A DNA stretch of 64,000 nt from JANSWY01 sp965243755 (GTDB lineage: Bacteria > Bacteroidota > Bacteroidia > Cytophagales > Cyclobacteriaceae): the NCBI GenBank assembly GCA_965243755.1, contig CBDEVW010000007.1:62001-126000 (forward strand), written 5' to 3'. The first letter of the stretch is position 1; every line of letters begins with the position of its first letter. Positions 46,211 to 55,133 of this stretch are shown in pieces. Under the pieces are notes generated by a model that was not told the origin of the DNA, did no database searches, and saw nothing but the letters and a program-made list of their open reading frames with translations. A program made the translations under genes and the position numbers.

Positions 46211-48010
46211 ATGAAAAACAGCATCTCGATATTCATCTTATTCATTCTGTTCCAATCGTGTACCGAAAAGTCAATGCAGCATTCAACTGCTGACTTCATG
46301 AAAGAAGTAGAAACAGGCCTGACGACACGCATACACATCGCTGGTGATTCTACCTGGTCTATTGAAGAACGCATGGCGCATTATGGCATTCCGGGCGTCA
46401 GTATTGCCGTAATTCATGAAGGCAAAATCGCCTGGGCCAAAGGCTATGGGGTCATGGACAAAGAAAGTAAAGTACCCGTAACAACAGAAACCTTATTCCA
46501 GGCCGCCGCAACGAGCATGCCGGTGACAGCTTATGGAGCGTTGCAACTTGCAGAAGCGAATAATTTAGACTTAGATGAAAACATCAATAGTTACTTAAAA
46601 TCATGGCAAGTTCCTGATAATGAGTTTACTAAACAAGAACAAGTCACGCTTAGAAATATCTTAAATCATTCAGCCGGCATCCATCCGCGTGGAACCGGTT
46701 CTTATGCCCCAACAGAAGAAATTCCCACACTTCTGCAAATTCTGAATGGTATTACTCCAGCTTCCAACGAACCAATTACTGTGAATAAAGTGCCTGGGGA
46801 AAGTGTTCGTTTTGCATACGCCAGCTATGTGCCCCTACAGCAAATGATGATGGATGTTGAGGGGAAAAATTTCCCGGAGATCATGCAGGAATATGTGCTA
46901 CAACCTTTGGCAATGAACAATAGCACGTACAATCAAACCCTGACCGCAACGCAAATGGAAAAGGCTGCTACAGGTTATCTTCAGGATGGATACATGGTAA
47001 AAGGCCGAAAACACCTCTACCCGGCAATGGCTTCCTATGGATTATGGACAACTGCCGAAGACTATGCGAAATTTTTAACCCATGTGCAGCAATCACCAGA
47101 TCTGGCCGCAATGATGGGTACACCTTATGACGTGCATAATAATGGTTGGTCATTCACCCTCGGGTTAGGGTTCCAACTGCTAAATAGGGAAGGAGACGTC
47201 TACTTCAGGCATCACGGGTGGAATCGAGGTTTTTATGCTGAAATCGCTGCGCATAGAGACAAAGGGTATGGTGTAGTAGTGCTCACCAACTCAACTTTTC
47301 CCGGATTCAACGCTGAGGTAATGCGTGCTGTCGCCATGGCATATGACTGGAGCAATTATGTTCCTGTACATGAGAAATATGAAATTGATCAGACATTGGT
47401 CGAGGAAGTAGAAGGGAGGTACCAGTCTGAAACTGAACTGGTGGAAATATATCAGGAGAACAATCAGCTCTTGTATAAAAACATCCTTAGCGAAGAAGGA
47501 GTGGAGCTGGTTAAAGTATCCGACAGCCTCTTTGTTAGAAGAAACTCCAGTGCTTTTATTCAGTTTAAAAAAGATCCCGAAAATGGAGTAGTCAATTTGC
47601 GGTTTCTAAATAGAAACGATAATACCGAAATTTTCACCTTAACCAAGATAGCCAATGATCATAAAAGACCCGTTGAATTCCTGTTGGAAGGCGATTACGA
47701 AAATGCACTCATTGCCTACAGGGATTTAAAGGAGCAAGACCCAACCAACCCAACCGTGACAGAGGCTTACATCAATGATATTGCGTATGACTTTTACCAT
47801 GCTGATAGAATGCCATTATCATTAAACACCTTCAAAGTGAATATGGAACTCTATCCTGATAGCTACCAGGTCTATGAAAGTTACGCTGAGGCCTGTGAAA
47901 AAGCAGGAGAAATAGATTTAGCCATCTCTAATTATTCGAAATCTCTGGAATTGAACCCTCAAAACAATCGTGCAAGGAATAAACTCAAAGCATTGCGGGA
48001 AGGTGAATGA
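46211..48010 (+). CDS. Serine-hydrolase (class C beta-lactamase fold) pseudoenzyme with TPR
   Basis: This 599-aa protein has a lipoprotein signal (FILFILFQSC, Cys17). The beta-lactamase/PBP4* fold covers ~40-400 (MAHYGIPGVSIAVIHEGKIA, GYGVMDKESKVPVTTETLFQ, ILNHSAGI, FRHHGWNRGFYAEI). The catalytic SxxK normally follows TLFQxAS; here the line reads FQAAATSMPVTA, so Ala100 stands for the Ser and Met103 for the Lys. Both key residues are lost, so no acyl-enzyme chemistry is expected. A small beta domain (~415-480) and C-terminal TPRs (YDFYHADRMPLSLNTFKVNM, IDLAISNYSKSLELNPQNN) follow. The protein is otherwise intact, which argues for a binding or regulatory role and against decay. The next open frame overlaps its stop by 4 nt. 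Confidence 0.85.
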   Translation: MKNSISIFILFILFQSCTEKSMQHSTADFMKEVETGLTTRIHIAGDSTWSIEERMAHYGIPGVSIAVIHEGKIAWAKGYGVMDKESKVPVTTETLFQAAATSMPVTAYGALQLAEANNLDLDENINSYLKSWQVPDNEFTKQEQVTLRNILNHSAGIHPRGTGSYAPTEEIPTLLQILNGITPASNEPITVNKVPGESVRFAYASYVPLQQMMMDVEGKNFPEIMQEYVLQPLAMNNSTYNQTLTATQMEKAATGYLQDGYMVKGRKHLYPAMASYGLWTTAEDYAKFLTHVQQSPDLAAMMGTPYDVHNNGWSFTLGLGFQLLNREGDVYFRHHGWNRGFYAEIAAHRDKGYGVVVLTNSTFPGFNAEVMRAVAMAYDWSNYVPVHEKYEIDQTLVEEVEGRYQSETELVEIYQENNQLLYKNILSEEGVELVKVSDSLFVRRNSSAFIQFKKDPENGVVNLRFLNRNDNTEIFTLTKIANDHKRPVEFLLEGDYENALIAYRDLKEQDPTNPTVTEAYINDIAYDFYHADRMPLSLNTFKVNMELYPDSYQVYESYAEACEKAGEIDLAISNYSKSLELNPQNNRARNKLKALREGE

Positions 48011-48060
48011 GGTTCCATCCGATGGAATTATTAAACATTAGCATTCAAAAAAATAAGCAA

Positions 48061-48957
48061 ATGAAAACATTCAAAATTTTTATATTCACTTTAGTCATCT
48101 CACTAAATAATCTTTTTGCACAGGAAAATACTGAAGGTGATTTTAGCTTTCCCATTTTAGAAGGACCGTATATGGAGCAGCAGCCTCCGGGTGAAAAAGC
48201 TGAACCATTTGCCCCGGGCATCATCTCCAAAGATGGCTGGGAAATCGAAGGGGTGTTTGCTCCAGGAATGAAGGAGTTTTACTTTACCACAAGCCTTGAT
48301 AACCAATCACCCATAACCGTCATTGGCTTCCGTCAGACAGACAATGTTTGGAAAAAATACATTGAATTCAAACGTAGAGGAGAAGTATCATTTTCTCCTG
48401 ATGGTTCACGCATGTATATGGCCAAGGGCTACAAAGACCGCATCGGTGATGGCTGGTCAGAACGCAGGAGTCTTGGTGCCATGTTTGATCGTGAGGACTG
48501 GGGTATCATGCGTTTGACTGCATCGGAATATGGTACCTATGTTTTTGACGACTGCAAAAGCGGTGATGTTATCCGTATCTCAAGACTCAAGGACGGTAAG
48601 CGCCAGGCTCCTGTAGAAATGGGACCAGTCGTGAACACCGGAGAAATGACGGCACATCCATTTATTGCACCTGATGAAAGTTATCTGATTTGGGATAGTG
48701 AACGAGAAGGCGGATATGGGGACTCAGACCTCTACATCAGTTTCCGACAAGCCGACGGTTCCTGGGGTCCGGCCATCAATATGGGCGAAAATGTCAATAC
48801 TGACAAATGGGAAGCCTTTGCCAGCGTTACCTCAGACGGCAAATACATGCTCTTCAACAGACGCATCGATGACGGCAGTGATGATGATCAAATGGATGTA
48901 GATATCTATTGGGTGGATGCCGGGATTATTGAGCAGCTGAGGGAAAAGCTGAACTAA
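48061..48957 (+). CDS. Secreted PD40 beta-propeller protein
   Basis: The protein has 298 aa from the ATG at 48061, which gives a clean signal peptide (MKTFKIFIFTLVISLNNLFAQ); the open frame reaches back to 48007 and overlaps the previous gene. It contains PD40/WD40-like blades: EVSFSPDGSRMYMAKGY, PFIAPDESYLIWDSEREGGY, DLYISFRQADGSWGPAINMG and SVTSDGKYMLFNRR. The family folds into a six-bladed propeller and usually binds partners or ligands; no enzymatic motif is seen. It ends the plus-strand group of esterase, pseudoenzyme and propeller and is followed by a strong terminator. Confidence 0.85.
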   Translation: MKTFKIFIFTLVISLNNLFAQENTEGDFSFPILEGPYMEQQPPGEKAEPFAPGIISKDGWEIEGVFAPGMKEFYFTTSLDNQSPITVIGFRQTDNVWKKYIEFKRRGEVSFSPDGSRMYMAKGYKDRIGDGWSERRSLGAMFDREDWGIMRLTASEYGTYVFDDCKSGDVIRISRLKDGKRQAPVEMGPVVNTGEMTAHPFIAPDESYLIWDSEREGGYGDSDLYISFRQADGSWGPAINMGENVNTDKWEAFASVTSDGKYMLFNRRIDDGSDDDQMDVDIYWVDAGIIEQLREKLN

Positions 48958-49015
48958 GGACAAACCTTTAAGAGAACTAAAGACAAATCTGGGTTATTAT
49001 TTTGGTAGTAGAGAA

Positions 49016-49050
49016 GGGCAGCTGTTAATGTGAGCTGCCCTGATTATTTT
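49016..49050 (+). terminator. Terminator after the PD40 gene
   Basis: GGGCAGCT and AGCTGCCC form a perfect 8-bp stem with a 9-nt loop, followed by TGATTATTTT. It lies 58 bp after the PD40 stop and ends the plus-strand group. Confidence 0.8.
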
Positions 49051-49113
49051 CACTAATTAAGCAAAATGGCCATTTGGTTTTTCGCCACCAATTACTGGTT
49101 TTTCACTTAATCT

Positions 49114-49332
49114 TTATAAGATTTCAATTCGCCTTGTTTCGCTCTCTGTCACTCCACCGTTTGAATCTTCTGCGATCACTTTCCAGTAGTAAAACTTACC
49201 GGATTCCAGGTTGTTCACTACATAACTGGTGGCTGATTGATTATTGCACCAGTTTTTCATGGCATACAGTGCAAAGATTACGATCAATATCAATAACGTC
49301 CAGTATAGTTTTCTGCTCTTTTTCCAGAATAC
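49114..49332 (-). pseudogene. Remnant: membrane anchor joined to the end of an Fn3 domain
   Basis: The minus strand encodes an uninterrupted 72-residue frame ending at TAA (49114-49116). It starts with basic residues (VFWKKSRKLYW) and a hydrophobic helix (TLLILIVIFALYAM), then continues with YVVNNLESGKFYYWKVIAED and NGGVTESETRRIEIL, which is clearly the second half of a fibronectin type III domain. An in-frame stop (49333-49335) precedes it and there is no ATG before the helix, so it is probably a deletion remnant of a larger gene. A small membrane protein with a TTG start cannot be excluded. The rest of the 1.06-kb gap 48958-50020 holds the terminator at 49016 and a repeat copy at 49698; I see nothing else coding. 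Confidence 0.4.
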
Positions 49333-49697
49333 TTAAAGCAGACAATGATTCCACGAATAACGAAAAATAGAACGATAGACTTTGCCTGTGATTGTCTTCC
49401 TTCAGGGTCGGAACCTCAGTGATAGAGCTGAAAGCGTTGTGGGAAATATTTATTTGTGGTCTGGTCTAGGGCACAACTAGCATTCGCAGAGACTGCAGAA
49501 TTTAAGCTTGGCTATTTAATATAACGTTTAATAATATAACAACATTCTTAGAAGCAGAATCTAAGAGGACATCAATCTGAAAAGTGCACGTCAATGTCCA
49601 GCTTTGCTGGTTGACATAATATCATTATATAATATAAGCTGGCAGATAATCACGAAACAGCGACAGCAGTAATAAATAACAGCTATGCTATATAATG

Positions 49698-49896
49698 GCC
49701 TGCGTTATGTTAATATAGTTTAGGTCTTGGGCTGGATTAATAGTTTATGGTTTGGCCTCTAATATCAAATCAAACACCATCACATCAACTTTTAGCAGTA
49801 ATGAGCACTCTTTTGCAACTCCTGCCGAGAGAGGAATTACCATGCCGTAGCGAGGGATGTTGGACAGGAGAGAAGGAGAGTGGCAAATGTGTGCGG
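49698..49896 (+). repeat. Island boundary repeat, copy A
   Basis: First of three degenerate same-orientation copies. Shared landmarks are GCCTGCGTTATGTTAATATA at the start, GGATTAATAGTTTA, GAGCACTCTTTTGCAAC, GGAATTACCATGCCGTAGCG and GTGGCAAATGTGTGCGG at the end. It lies about 125 bp upstream of the GmrSD-like gene. No coding frame is supported in it. A related set of short AT-rich sequences (AATAACAGCTATG) precedes it. Confidence 0.75.
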
Positions 49897-50020
49897 TTTA
49901 TTGCACAGTACAATTACTTCCAATTAATATCTCCCGACATTTGAAATTACCCGAATTAAGGTATGGTAAATCCAATCTCTTTTCTGTATTATTCCAAAAT
50001 TTAATTGATGATAATGCACC

Positions 50021-51724
50021 ATGGCAGAAAAAGGTAAAATAGAAAGTGGTAAAGTATTTATAAAAAAGATATTCACAGACTTTTGGTTTCGTGTTCCAAA
50101 TTTTCAAAGGTCTTATGTATGGGGAAACGATGAGGTAAGCGAGCTAATTGACGATATCTTATTTGCTTCGCAAAATAATCCAGACAGTGAGTATTTTTTA
50201 GGATCGATGGTACTTCAAAAAAAGGATACAACTGAAGAAAGAAAGTATATCGAATATGATGTTTTGGATGGTCAGCAAAGACTTACCTCAGTCATGATGT
50301 TGATTTCTGTGATTAGAGATTTAGTAAGCGATGACGATTTAAAATCTGATTGTAACGACTATATCTTTCAAAAGGAGAATCGATATAAAAAAATTCCTGA
50401 AAGGCTAAGAATAAATTATGAGATACGTGATAATGTAGAAGACTTTATAAATGAGTTCATAAAAAAAGATAAAGGAACAACCGAAAAGGATAACCTGGTC
50501 GAAAAGAGTAAAGTAAATAATAGATCAATATCTAATATGGCTGGAGCAATTCTTCATATGAGGTCTAAGCTTTCGGAAATGGAAATTGAGGAACTATCTG
50601 ACCTTTCGATCTTTCTTTTTAATAATGTATTAATGATTTATGTCTCATCAGAAAATTTAGATGATGCTTTTAGGTTATTTACAATTTTGAATGATCGAGG
50701 AATACCGTTAACTAATTCAGATATTTTAAAAGCATGGAATCTTGGAGAAGTTAAATCTATCGACAAAAAAGAAAAATATGCAAGGTTTTGGGAAGATACA
50801 GAAGGCAATATTGGGGGTGATGAATTTGATAGGCTTCTTGCTCATATTCGATCAATATTTGTAAAAGATAAAGCAAGAGATAGCCTATTAAATGAGTTTG
50901 AGAAGAAGATTTATGGAACCAATCCACCGTTGTTAAAAAAGGGAATTCAAACTTTAGACGTAGTTAAGAAATATTATAAGCATTATGACTTACTGATAAG
51001 GTTAAATGACGAAACAGGCATACTTGACAATGAATTTAAGAATTTGATCATAGTAATGAAAGAGGGGCTTCCATCTACTGATTGGATACCGTCGTTACTT
51101 TTCTACTATGAAAAATTTAAGACAAGGAGATTGCTAGATTTTCTTAAGAAACTTGATAACAAGTTTTCTGCAGATTGGCTGTTAAAATTTACTCCAACTG
51201 ATAGAATTAGGATGATGAATGCAATACTGAGTAAAATTGAGAATTCAAGTAAGCCAGATGAAATATTATTAGATAAAACTATATTTTCCATTGAAAAGCA
51301 AGCACTTTGCCGAGCGTTGAGCGAGGATATTTATGGTAAGAGGTTTGCTAAGTATATAGTTTTTAAGCTAGAATTCCTCTTGAAAGATAAAACTCAAAGA
51401 TTTAATGAATTCAAGTATCTGAGTTTGGAGCATGTTCTTCCACAAAGTCCCAAAAAAGACAGCCAATGGCTAAAAGATTTTGATGATGCTGCAAGAAAAA
51501 AATGGACCCACAAACTGGGTAATTTAGTCTTGATGAGCAGAATCAAAAATTCATCACTTAACAACAAAGATTTTGACGAGAAAAAGAAAAGGTATTTCGA
51601 AGGAAACATAGATGCCTTTCCAAATTCGCTTAGAATAATGCAGAGAAGCCATTGGACACCAGTAGAGGTTGAAGCAAGACAATCAGAAATCTTAAGTATT
51701 TTGGATAAGCACTATAAAGTGTAG
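50021..51724 (+). CDS. DUF262/DUF1524 (GmrSD-like) restriction nuclease
   Basis: In this 567-aa protein the N-terminal DUF262 (ParB/Srx-like) domain has FRVPNFQRSYVWG, YFLGSMVLQ and DVLDGQQRLTSVMMLI, the last being the family's nucleotide-handling motif. The middle is helical (FRLFTILNDRGIPLTNSDIL is typical). The C-terminal DUF1524 His-Me/HNH-type nuclease has LSLEHVLPQS, KLGNLVLMSRIKNSSLNNK and a trailing YFEGN. Proteins with this fusion belong to the GmrSD/BrxU group of type IV restriction enzymes, which act on modified DNA. Length and domain set are complete. It is AT-rich, lies first in the repeat-delimited module, and is 110 bp upstream of the restriction-modification operon. Confidence 0.88.
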   Translation: MAEKGKIESGKVFIKKIFTDFWFRVPNFQRSYVWGNDEVSELIDDILFASQNNPDSEYFLGSMVLQKKDTTEERKYIEYDVLDGQQRLTSVMMLISVIRDLVSDDDLKSDCNDYIFQKENRYKKIPERLRINYEIRDNVEDFINEFIKKDKGTTEKDNLVEKSKVNNRSISNMAGAILHMRSKLSEMEIEELSDLSIFLFNNVLMIYVSSENLDDAFRLFTILNDRGIPLTNSDILKAWNLGEVKSIDKKEKYARFWEDTEGNIGGDEFDRLLAHIRSIFVKDKARDSLLNEFEKKIYGTNPPLLKKGIQTLDVVKKYYKHYDLLIRLNDETGILDNEFKNLIIVMKEGLPSTDWIPSLLFYYEKFKTRRLLDFLKKLDNKFSADWLLKFTPTDRIRMMNAILSKIENSSKPDEILLDKTIFSIEKQALCRALSEDIYGKRFAKYIVFKLEFLLKDKTQRFNEFKYLSLEHVLPQSPKKDSQWLKDFDDAARKKWTHKLGNLVLMSRIKNSSLNNKDFDEKKKRYFEGNIDAFPNSLRIMQRSHWTPVEVEARQSEILSILDKHYKV

Positions 51725-51834
51725 ATCCAAATAGAGATAATATAGTTCCTGAATGACTGATTCGTACTATATATCCTTCCAAAGTATATCAAGGATTACT
51801 ATTAAGATAAAAATTCTACCCATAAATTTTCACC

Positions 51835-52677
51835 ATGATCATTGAGATAGATTACCCAGACCTTATTGGATTTAATGCATATTCGACCAATAATGGATCA
51901 GTTATTCTTGATAATGCCTTTGGTCAGGCAAAAAACGAGATATTTGAAATTCTAAATACTTTCCAAGTGCCTAAGTTAAGCATAGTAAAAGGGTGTGGAA
52001 ATGAATGTCCTTTTATCACTCAGTTGAAGAATGATTTTATTGATAGAAATTGGGAAGTTGAGGTTAATGGGTTAAGTCGACAAAAAACACAACTCATAAA
52101 GAAAATCACAAGAAGAGAGTACGACCAACTTGAAGAAATTGAACGAACAACATTTGATAATAGGCATTATCGGTTGTTAACTGAAACGGAACTAGAACCA
52201 TCGACTCATAAGATTGATATCATTAAATCTTTTGATATGGGAACTGTTGGAATTGACGTGGAATGGAATAGTAAAGATTCAGTTTATGATAGAGACTTGA
52301 CAAACTTTCAATGGCTCTATCAATATGGATTTATCAGCCTCGGAATTATTATTACCAGAGGGGAAACATTAGTCGATCGCCTTAAAGACTACATTTCTGA
52401 GTATTATGGAGAAAGAATGCCATTTGAGCTTGATGATATCAATACGCACAGTCCAGAGGGACAGACTGTAACTCCACGTCAAATAACGGATATCAAGGCT
52501 AGATTCAACACTGGTAACTATGCAAAAGAAGAAGCAATAGCTAGTGTTCTTTACTTGGATAAGTACGGTGAATCGACTACCCACTATACTAAGCTTCAGA
52601 ATAAAATAAACCAGGGTAAAGGTGGGTTTTGTCCAATTTGTGTAATAACAATTGAAGAAGCCAGAGTTGAAGCATAA
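51835..52677 (+). CDS. BglII/BstYI-family type II restriction endonuclease (first)
   Basis: The C-terminal half of this 280-aa protein carries the signature of the BglII/BstYI nuclease family: HKIDIIKSFDMGTVGIDVEW with NSKDSVYDRDLTNFQWLYQY, in which Asp and the Glu-x-Asn-x-Lys segment fit a PD-(D/E)xK-type centre. IISLGIIITRGE-like hydrophobic strands, YGESTTHYTKLQNKINQGKG and a final CPICVITI are further landmarks. The N-terminal ~100 residues are a helical domain of unknown role. The recognition site cannot be read from sequence; family members often cut sites with a GATC core. Its 3' end overlaps the Vsr frame by 26 nt. Confidence 0.75.
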   Translation: MIIEIDYPDLIGFNAYSTNNGSVILDNAFGQAKNEIFEILNTFQVPKLSIVKGCGNECPFITQLKNDFIDRNWEVEVNGLSRQKTQLIKKITRREYDQLEEIERTTFDNRHYRLLTETELEPSTHKIDIIKSFDMGTVGIDVEWNSKDSVYDRDLTNFQWLYQYGFISLGIIITRGETLVDRLKDYISEYYGERMPFELDDINTHSPEGQTVTPRQITDIKARFNTGNYAKEEAIASVLYLDKYGESTTHYTKLQNKINQGKGGFCPICVITIEEARVEA

Positions 52678-53107
52678 ATATATCAGAGATAAAAGGTCTC
52701 CCAAACCGTCCTCTCCTAAGGCTTCTGAACTAATGAGTAGAATTAAAGGTAAGAACACAAAGCCTGAACTTATTATTCGAAAACTTCTATGTTCTCATGG
52801 ATTAAAAGGGTACAGGTTGCATTGGAAAGTTGAAGGTAGACCTGATATTGCTTATGTATCTAAAAAAGTAGCAATCTTCATAAATGGATGCTATTGGCAT
52901 AGATGTCCTAAATGCCATCCTCATACCCCTAAATCAAATTCCGAGTTCTGGAAAAATAAATTTGCTAAGAATATTGAAAGGGATAAGAGAAAAATTAAAG
53001 CTTTGGAATCAAACGGTTGGAAAGTCCTGATTCTATGGGAATGTGATATCAAAAGTGACCCAACTCTACAGATTGAGAATATAAAGCGGATTCTATTTGA
53101 TATATAA
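52652..53107 (+). CDS. vsr: Vsr-type very-short-patch mismatch endonuclease
   Basis: The frame encodes up to 151 aa. The TTG at 52652 is chosen because the family's conserved start (SPKASELMSRIKGKNTKPEL) begins before the first ATG (52736). Landmarks are RLHWKVEGRPDIAYVSKKVA with the catalytic Asp, FINGCYWHRCPKCH with zinc-binding Cys/His, and NIERDKRKIKALESNGWKVL. Vsr nicks next to T:G mismatches that arise when 5-methylcytosine deaminates. It is therefore a logical partner of the C5 methyltransferase two genes downstream and independently suggests that the methylated base is C5. It overlaps the preceding nuclease gene, which points to one transcript. Confidence 0.9.
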   Translation: MKKPELKHKYIRDKRSPKPSSPKASELMSRIKGKNTKPELIIRKLLCSHGLKGYRLHWKVEGRPDIAYVSKKVAIFINGCYWHRCPKCHPHTPKSNSEFWKNKFAKNIERDKRKIKALESNGWKVLILWECDIKSDPTLQIENIKRILFDI

Positions 53108-53158
53108 TTGCTTGATAATTTTTGTCAAAATAATTTTTATCAACATATTTACCATCAA

Positions 53159-53491
53159 ATGGAATCATTAGGTACACACATAAGAAGACTGAGAGAAGAG
53201 GCTGAGTGGCCTCAAAGAAAACTCGCATATGAATTAGACATTGATGTCTCAGTCTTAAGTAGAATTGAGAATGATAATAAGTTTCCAAAGAAGCGGGTTA
53301 CCGAAATCATCAAAAAAGTTGCCGAGCTATTCAACGAGTCAGAAGTTGAATTGAAAAAAATGCTACTCAGTGATGAAATTTCTGAATTGCTTCTTTATGA
53401 GGAACAGTTCGAAGAAATATTGAAGGTCTCTGAGGCTAAAATTCAATACGGTCGACAAAAAAAAATCTGTACAATCAAATCTCAATTTTAA
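53159..53491 (+). CDS. XRE-type HTH controller protein
   Basis: The protein has 110 aa from the ATG at 53159-53161; the open frame reaches further upstream but the domain starts here. The HTH is GTHIRRLREEAEWPQRKLAY followed by ELDIDVSVLSRIENDNKFPK. The C-terminal half is helical. Small Cro/CI-type proteins in restriction-modification operons (C proteins) time nuclease expression after methylation; that role is inferred from position directly in front of the methyltransferase, which starts at the very next base after this stop codon. Confidence 0.85.
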   Translation: MESLGTHIRRLREEAEWPQRKLAYELDIDVSVLSRIENDNKFPKKRVTEIIKKVAELFNESEVELKKMLLSDEISELLLYEEQFEEILKVSEAKIQYGRQKKICTIKSQF

Positions 53492-55129
53492 ATGAAAGCA
53501 ATTGATCTATATAGTGGGATCGGAGGATGGACACTCGGGCTTAAAATGGCTGGTATTGAAGTTATTTCATCATATGAATGGTGGAAAGACGCTAACGATA
53601 CACACAATAAAAATTTTGGAACAAATCATAAAGAAAAAGATATTCGAAAGCTGGATTTAAAATCTGACTTACCAGCTCCTGAAAACGTAGATTTTGTTGT
53701 AGGCAGTCCACCTTGCACACAGTTTTCTTTTGCTAATCGTGGTGGTAATGGGGATTTGGCTGATGGACTTGTAGACATTCACAAATTCTTAGAAGTAGTT
53801 GATTATCTCAAGCCCAAATATTGGGCTATGGAGAATGTGCCTAGAGTTGCAGGTATATTAAGATCAGAGATTCAAGAAGGAGGAGCACTATATAAATTTA
53901 AGCATCTCTTTAATGGAGAATATGGTACAATAGAAGTGTATGATTCAAGTGAATTTGGGGTGGCTCAAAATCGACGTAGAATGATTGCGGGTAAGTTCCC
54001 AAGAAATCTATTTGAATCATATCGACAAACCACTCCTGAAAGACATCTGGGAGATATCATTGATGCTTTATCGGTAAATGACACAATAGATCCTAATTAT
54101 GGCCATTCAATCCCTAATCTAACAGACCATATTCATGAATCACCACTTACAGACGAAGAAAGGAGAATGAATCATGATGCTAAGGCATATCATCCTGTTT
54201 ACAATAAAATGTCATTTCCTGACCGACTAGATAGGCCTTCGAGAACCGTAACGGCACTATGTACCAGGGTTTCAAGGGAGAGTATCATTGTTCCTGAAGG
54301 TAGAGGTTTTAGGAGATTAACAGTAAGGGAAAGGGGATGTATACAATCATTTCCAGCTGATTATCAATTTTATAGTAATTCTTATGGAGGGAAACTAAAG
54401 ATGATAGGAAATGCTGTCCCGCCTATGCTTACTTACTACTTAGCTAAGAGCATGCTTGAAACCCCACTTGAAGATATTAAGCCTCCTAAGAGTGAAAATC
54501 TGATTATCGATAATTCAAACAACCTTCCAAAGTTCTTCGAACCAGACTTGCAAGGGAGTAGGTTTTCATGGAGTCGATCTTTCTGGTTGGCTATTCCAGG
54601 ATTAAGATTTGGAAGTGGAGTGAGATTTGAGTTACGGAATGTTAGTAATAAAGAGATTGAAAAAACCTTTTGGTGGGTAAATTTTCATTACGGTAACTCA
54701 AAAAAAAGGAAGCAGCTTTCGCTATCGAAAGAGCGATTTAATGAGGTGTGGGAATCCATAATTCTATTGGATATTGACCTTGAAGATAAAATTAGTTACT
54801 ACATCAAGTTTGTCGAGTCTATTGATGTAGATGGGCTTCAACAAAATTGGACAAACAAAGATCGTAATAAGAATAGCCCAATATGGTTAGTAGATAGATT
54901 AGGCGAGTTTGCTGATGATTTAATCACTGCTCTAAAAAAGGATCACACAGATAAACACGAGAAACTTGCAGAACTAATTGAACTAATTCTTAGGAATGGT
55001 AACGGAGAGCTTGATAACAAAAAGTTGGTAGATGTTCCAGAAGTTGTAGTAACAGGAATCCTGATAGGTTCAATTTTTAATATTTTGATGACGGGGGAAA
55101 AAATTGATTTAAATACTGTCGAAGCATAG
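53492..55129 (+). CDS. C5-cytosine DNA methyltransferase with long C-terminal extension
   Basis: In this 545-aa protein all main C5-MTase motifs are present in the usual order: I (DLYSGIGGWTLGLKMAG), IV with the catalytic Cys (VGSPPCTQFSFANRGG), VI (MENVPRV), VIII (QNRRRMIAGKF), IX (RRLTVRERGCIQSFPADY) and X (MIGNAVPPMLTYYLAK). The core ends near residue 325. The last ~220 residues (FEPDLQGSRFSWSRSFW, GSGVRFELRNVSNKEIEKTF, then a helical acidic tail) are not part of the standard enzyme and are not recognised. It should protect the host DNA from the nucleases at 51835 and/or 55134. It follows the XRE gene without a gap and precedes the BstYI-like gene by 4 bp. Confidence 0.93.
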   Translation: MKAIDLYSGIGGWTLGLKMAGIEVISSYEWWKDANDTHNKNFGTNHKEKDIRKLDLKSDLPAPENVDFVVGSPPCTQFSFANRGGNGDLADGLVDIHKFLEVVDYLKPKYWAMENVPRVAGILRSEIQEGGALYKFKHLFNGEYGTIEVYDSSEFGVAQNRRRMIAGKFPRNLFESYRQTTPERHLGDIIDALSVNDTIDPNYGHSIPNLTDHIHESPLTDEERRMNHDAKAYHPVYNKMSFPDRLDRPSRTVTALCTRVSRESIIVPEGRGFRRLTVRERGCIQSFPADYQFYSNSYGGKLKMIGNAVPPMLTYYLAKSMLETPLEDIKPPKSENLIIDNSNNLPKFFEPDLQGSRFSWSRSFWLAIPGLRFGSGVRFELRNVSNKEIEKTFWWVNFHYGNSKKRKQLSLSKERFNEVWESIILLDIDLEDKISYYIKFVESIDVDGLQQNWTNKDRNKNSPIWLVDRLGEFADDLITALKKDHTDKHEKLAELIELILRNGNGELDNKKLVDVPEVVVTGILIGSIFNILMTGEKIDLNTVEA

Positions 55130-55133
55130 TGTT

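Noticed and set aside
49074..49370. 98-codon plus-strand open frame
   Set aside because: The opposite strand encodes a clear Fn3 half-domain over the same bases, and the plus-strand translation has no protein-like features.
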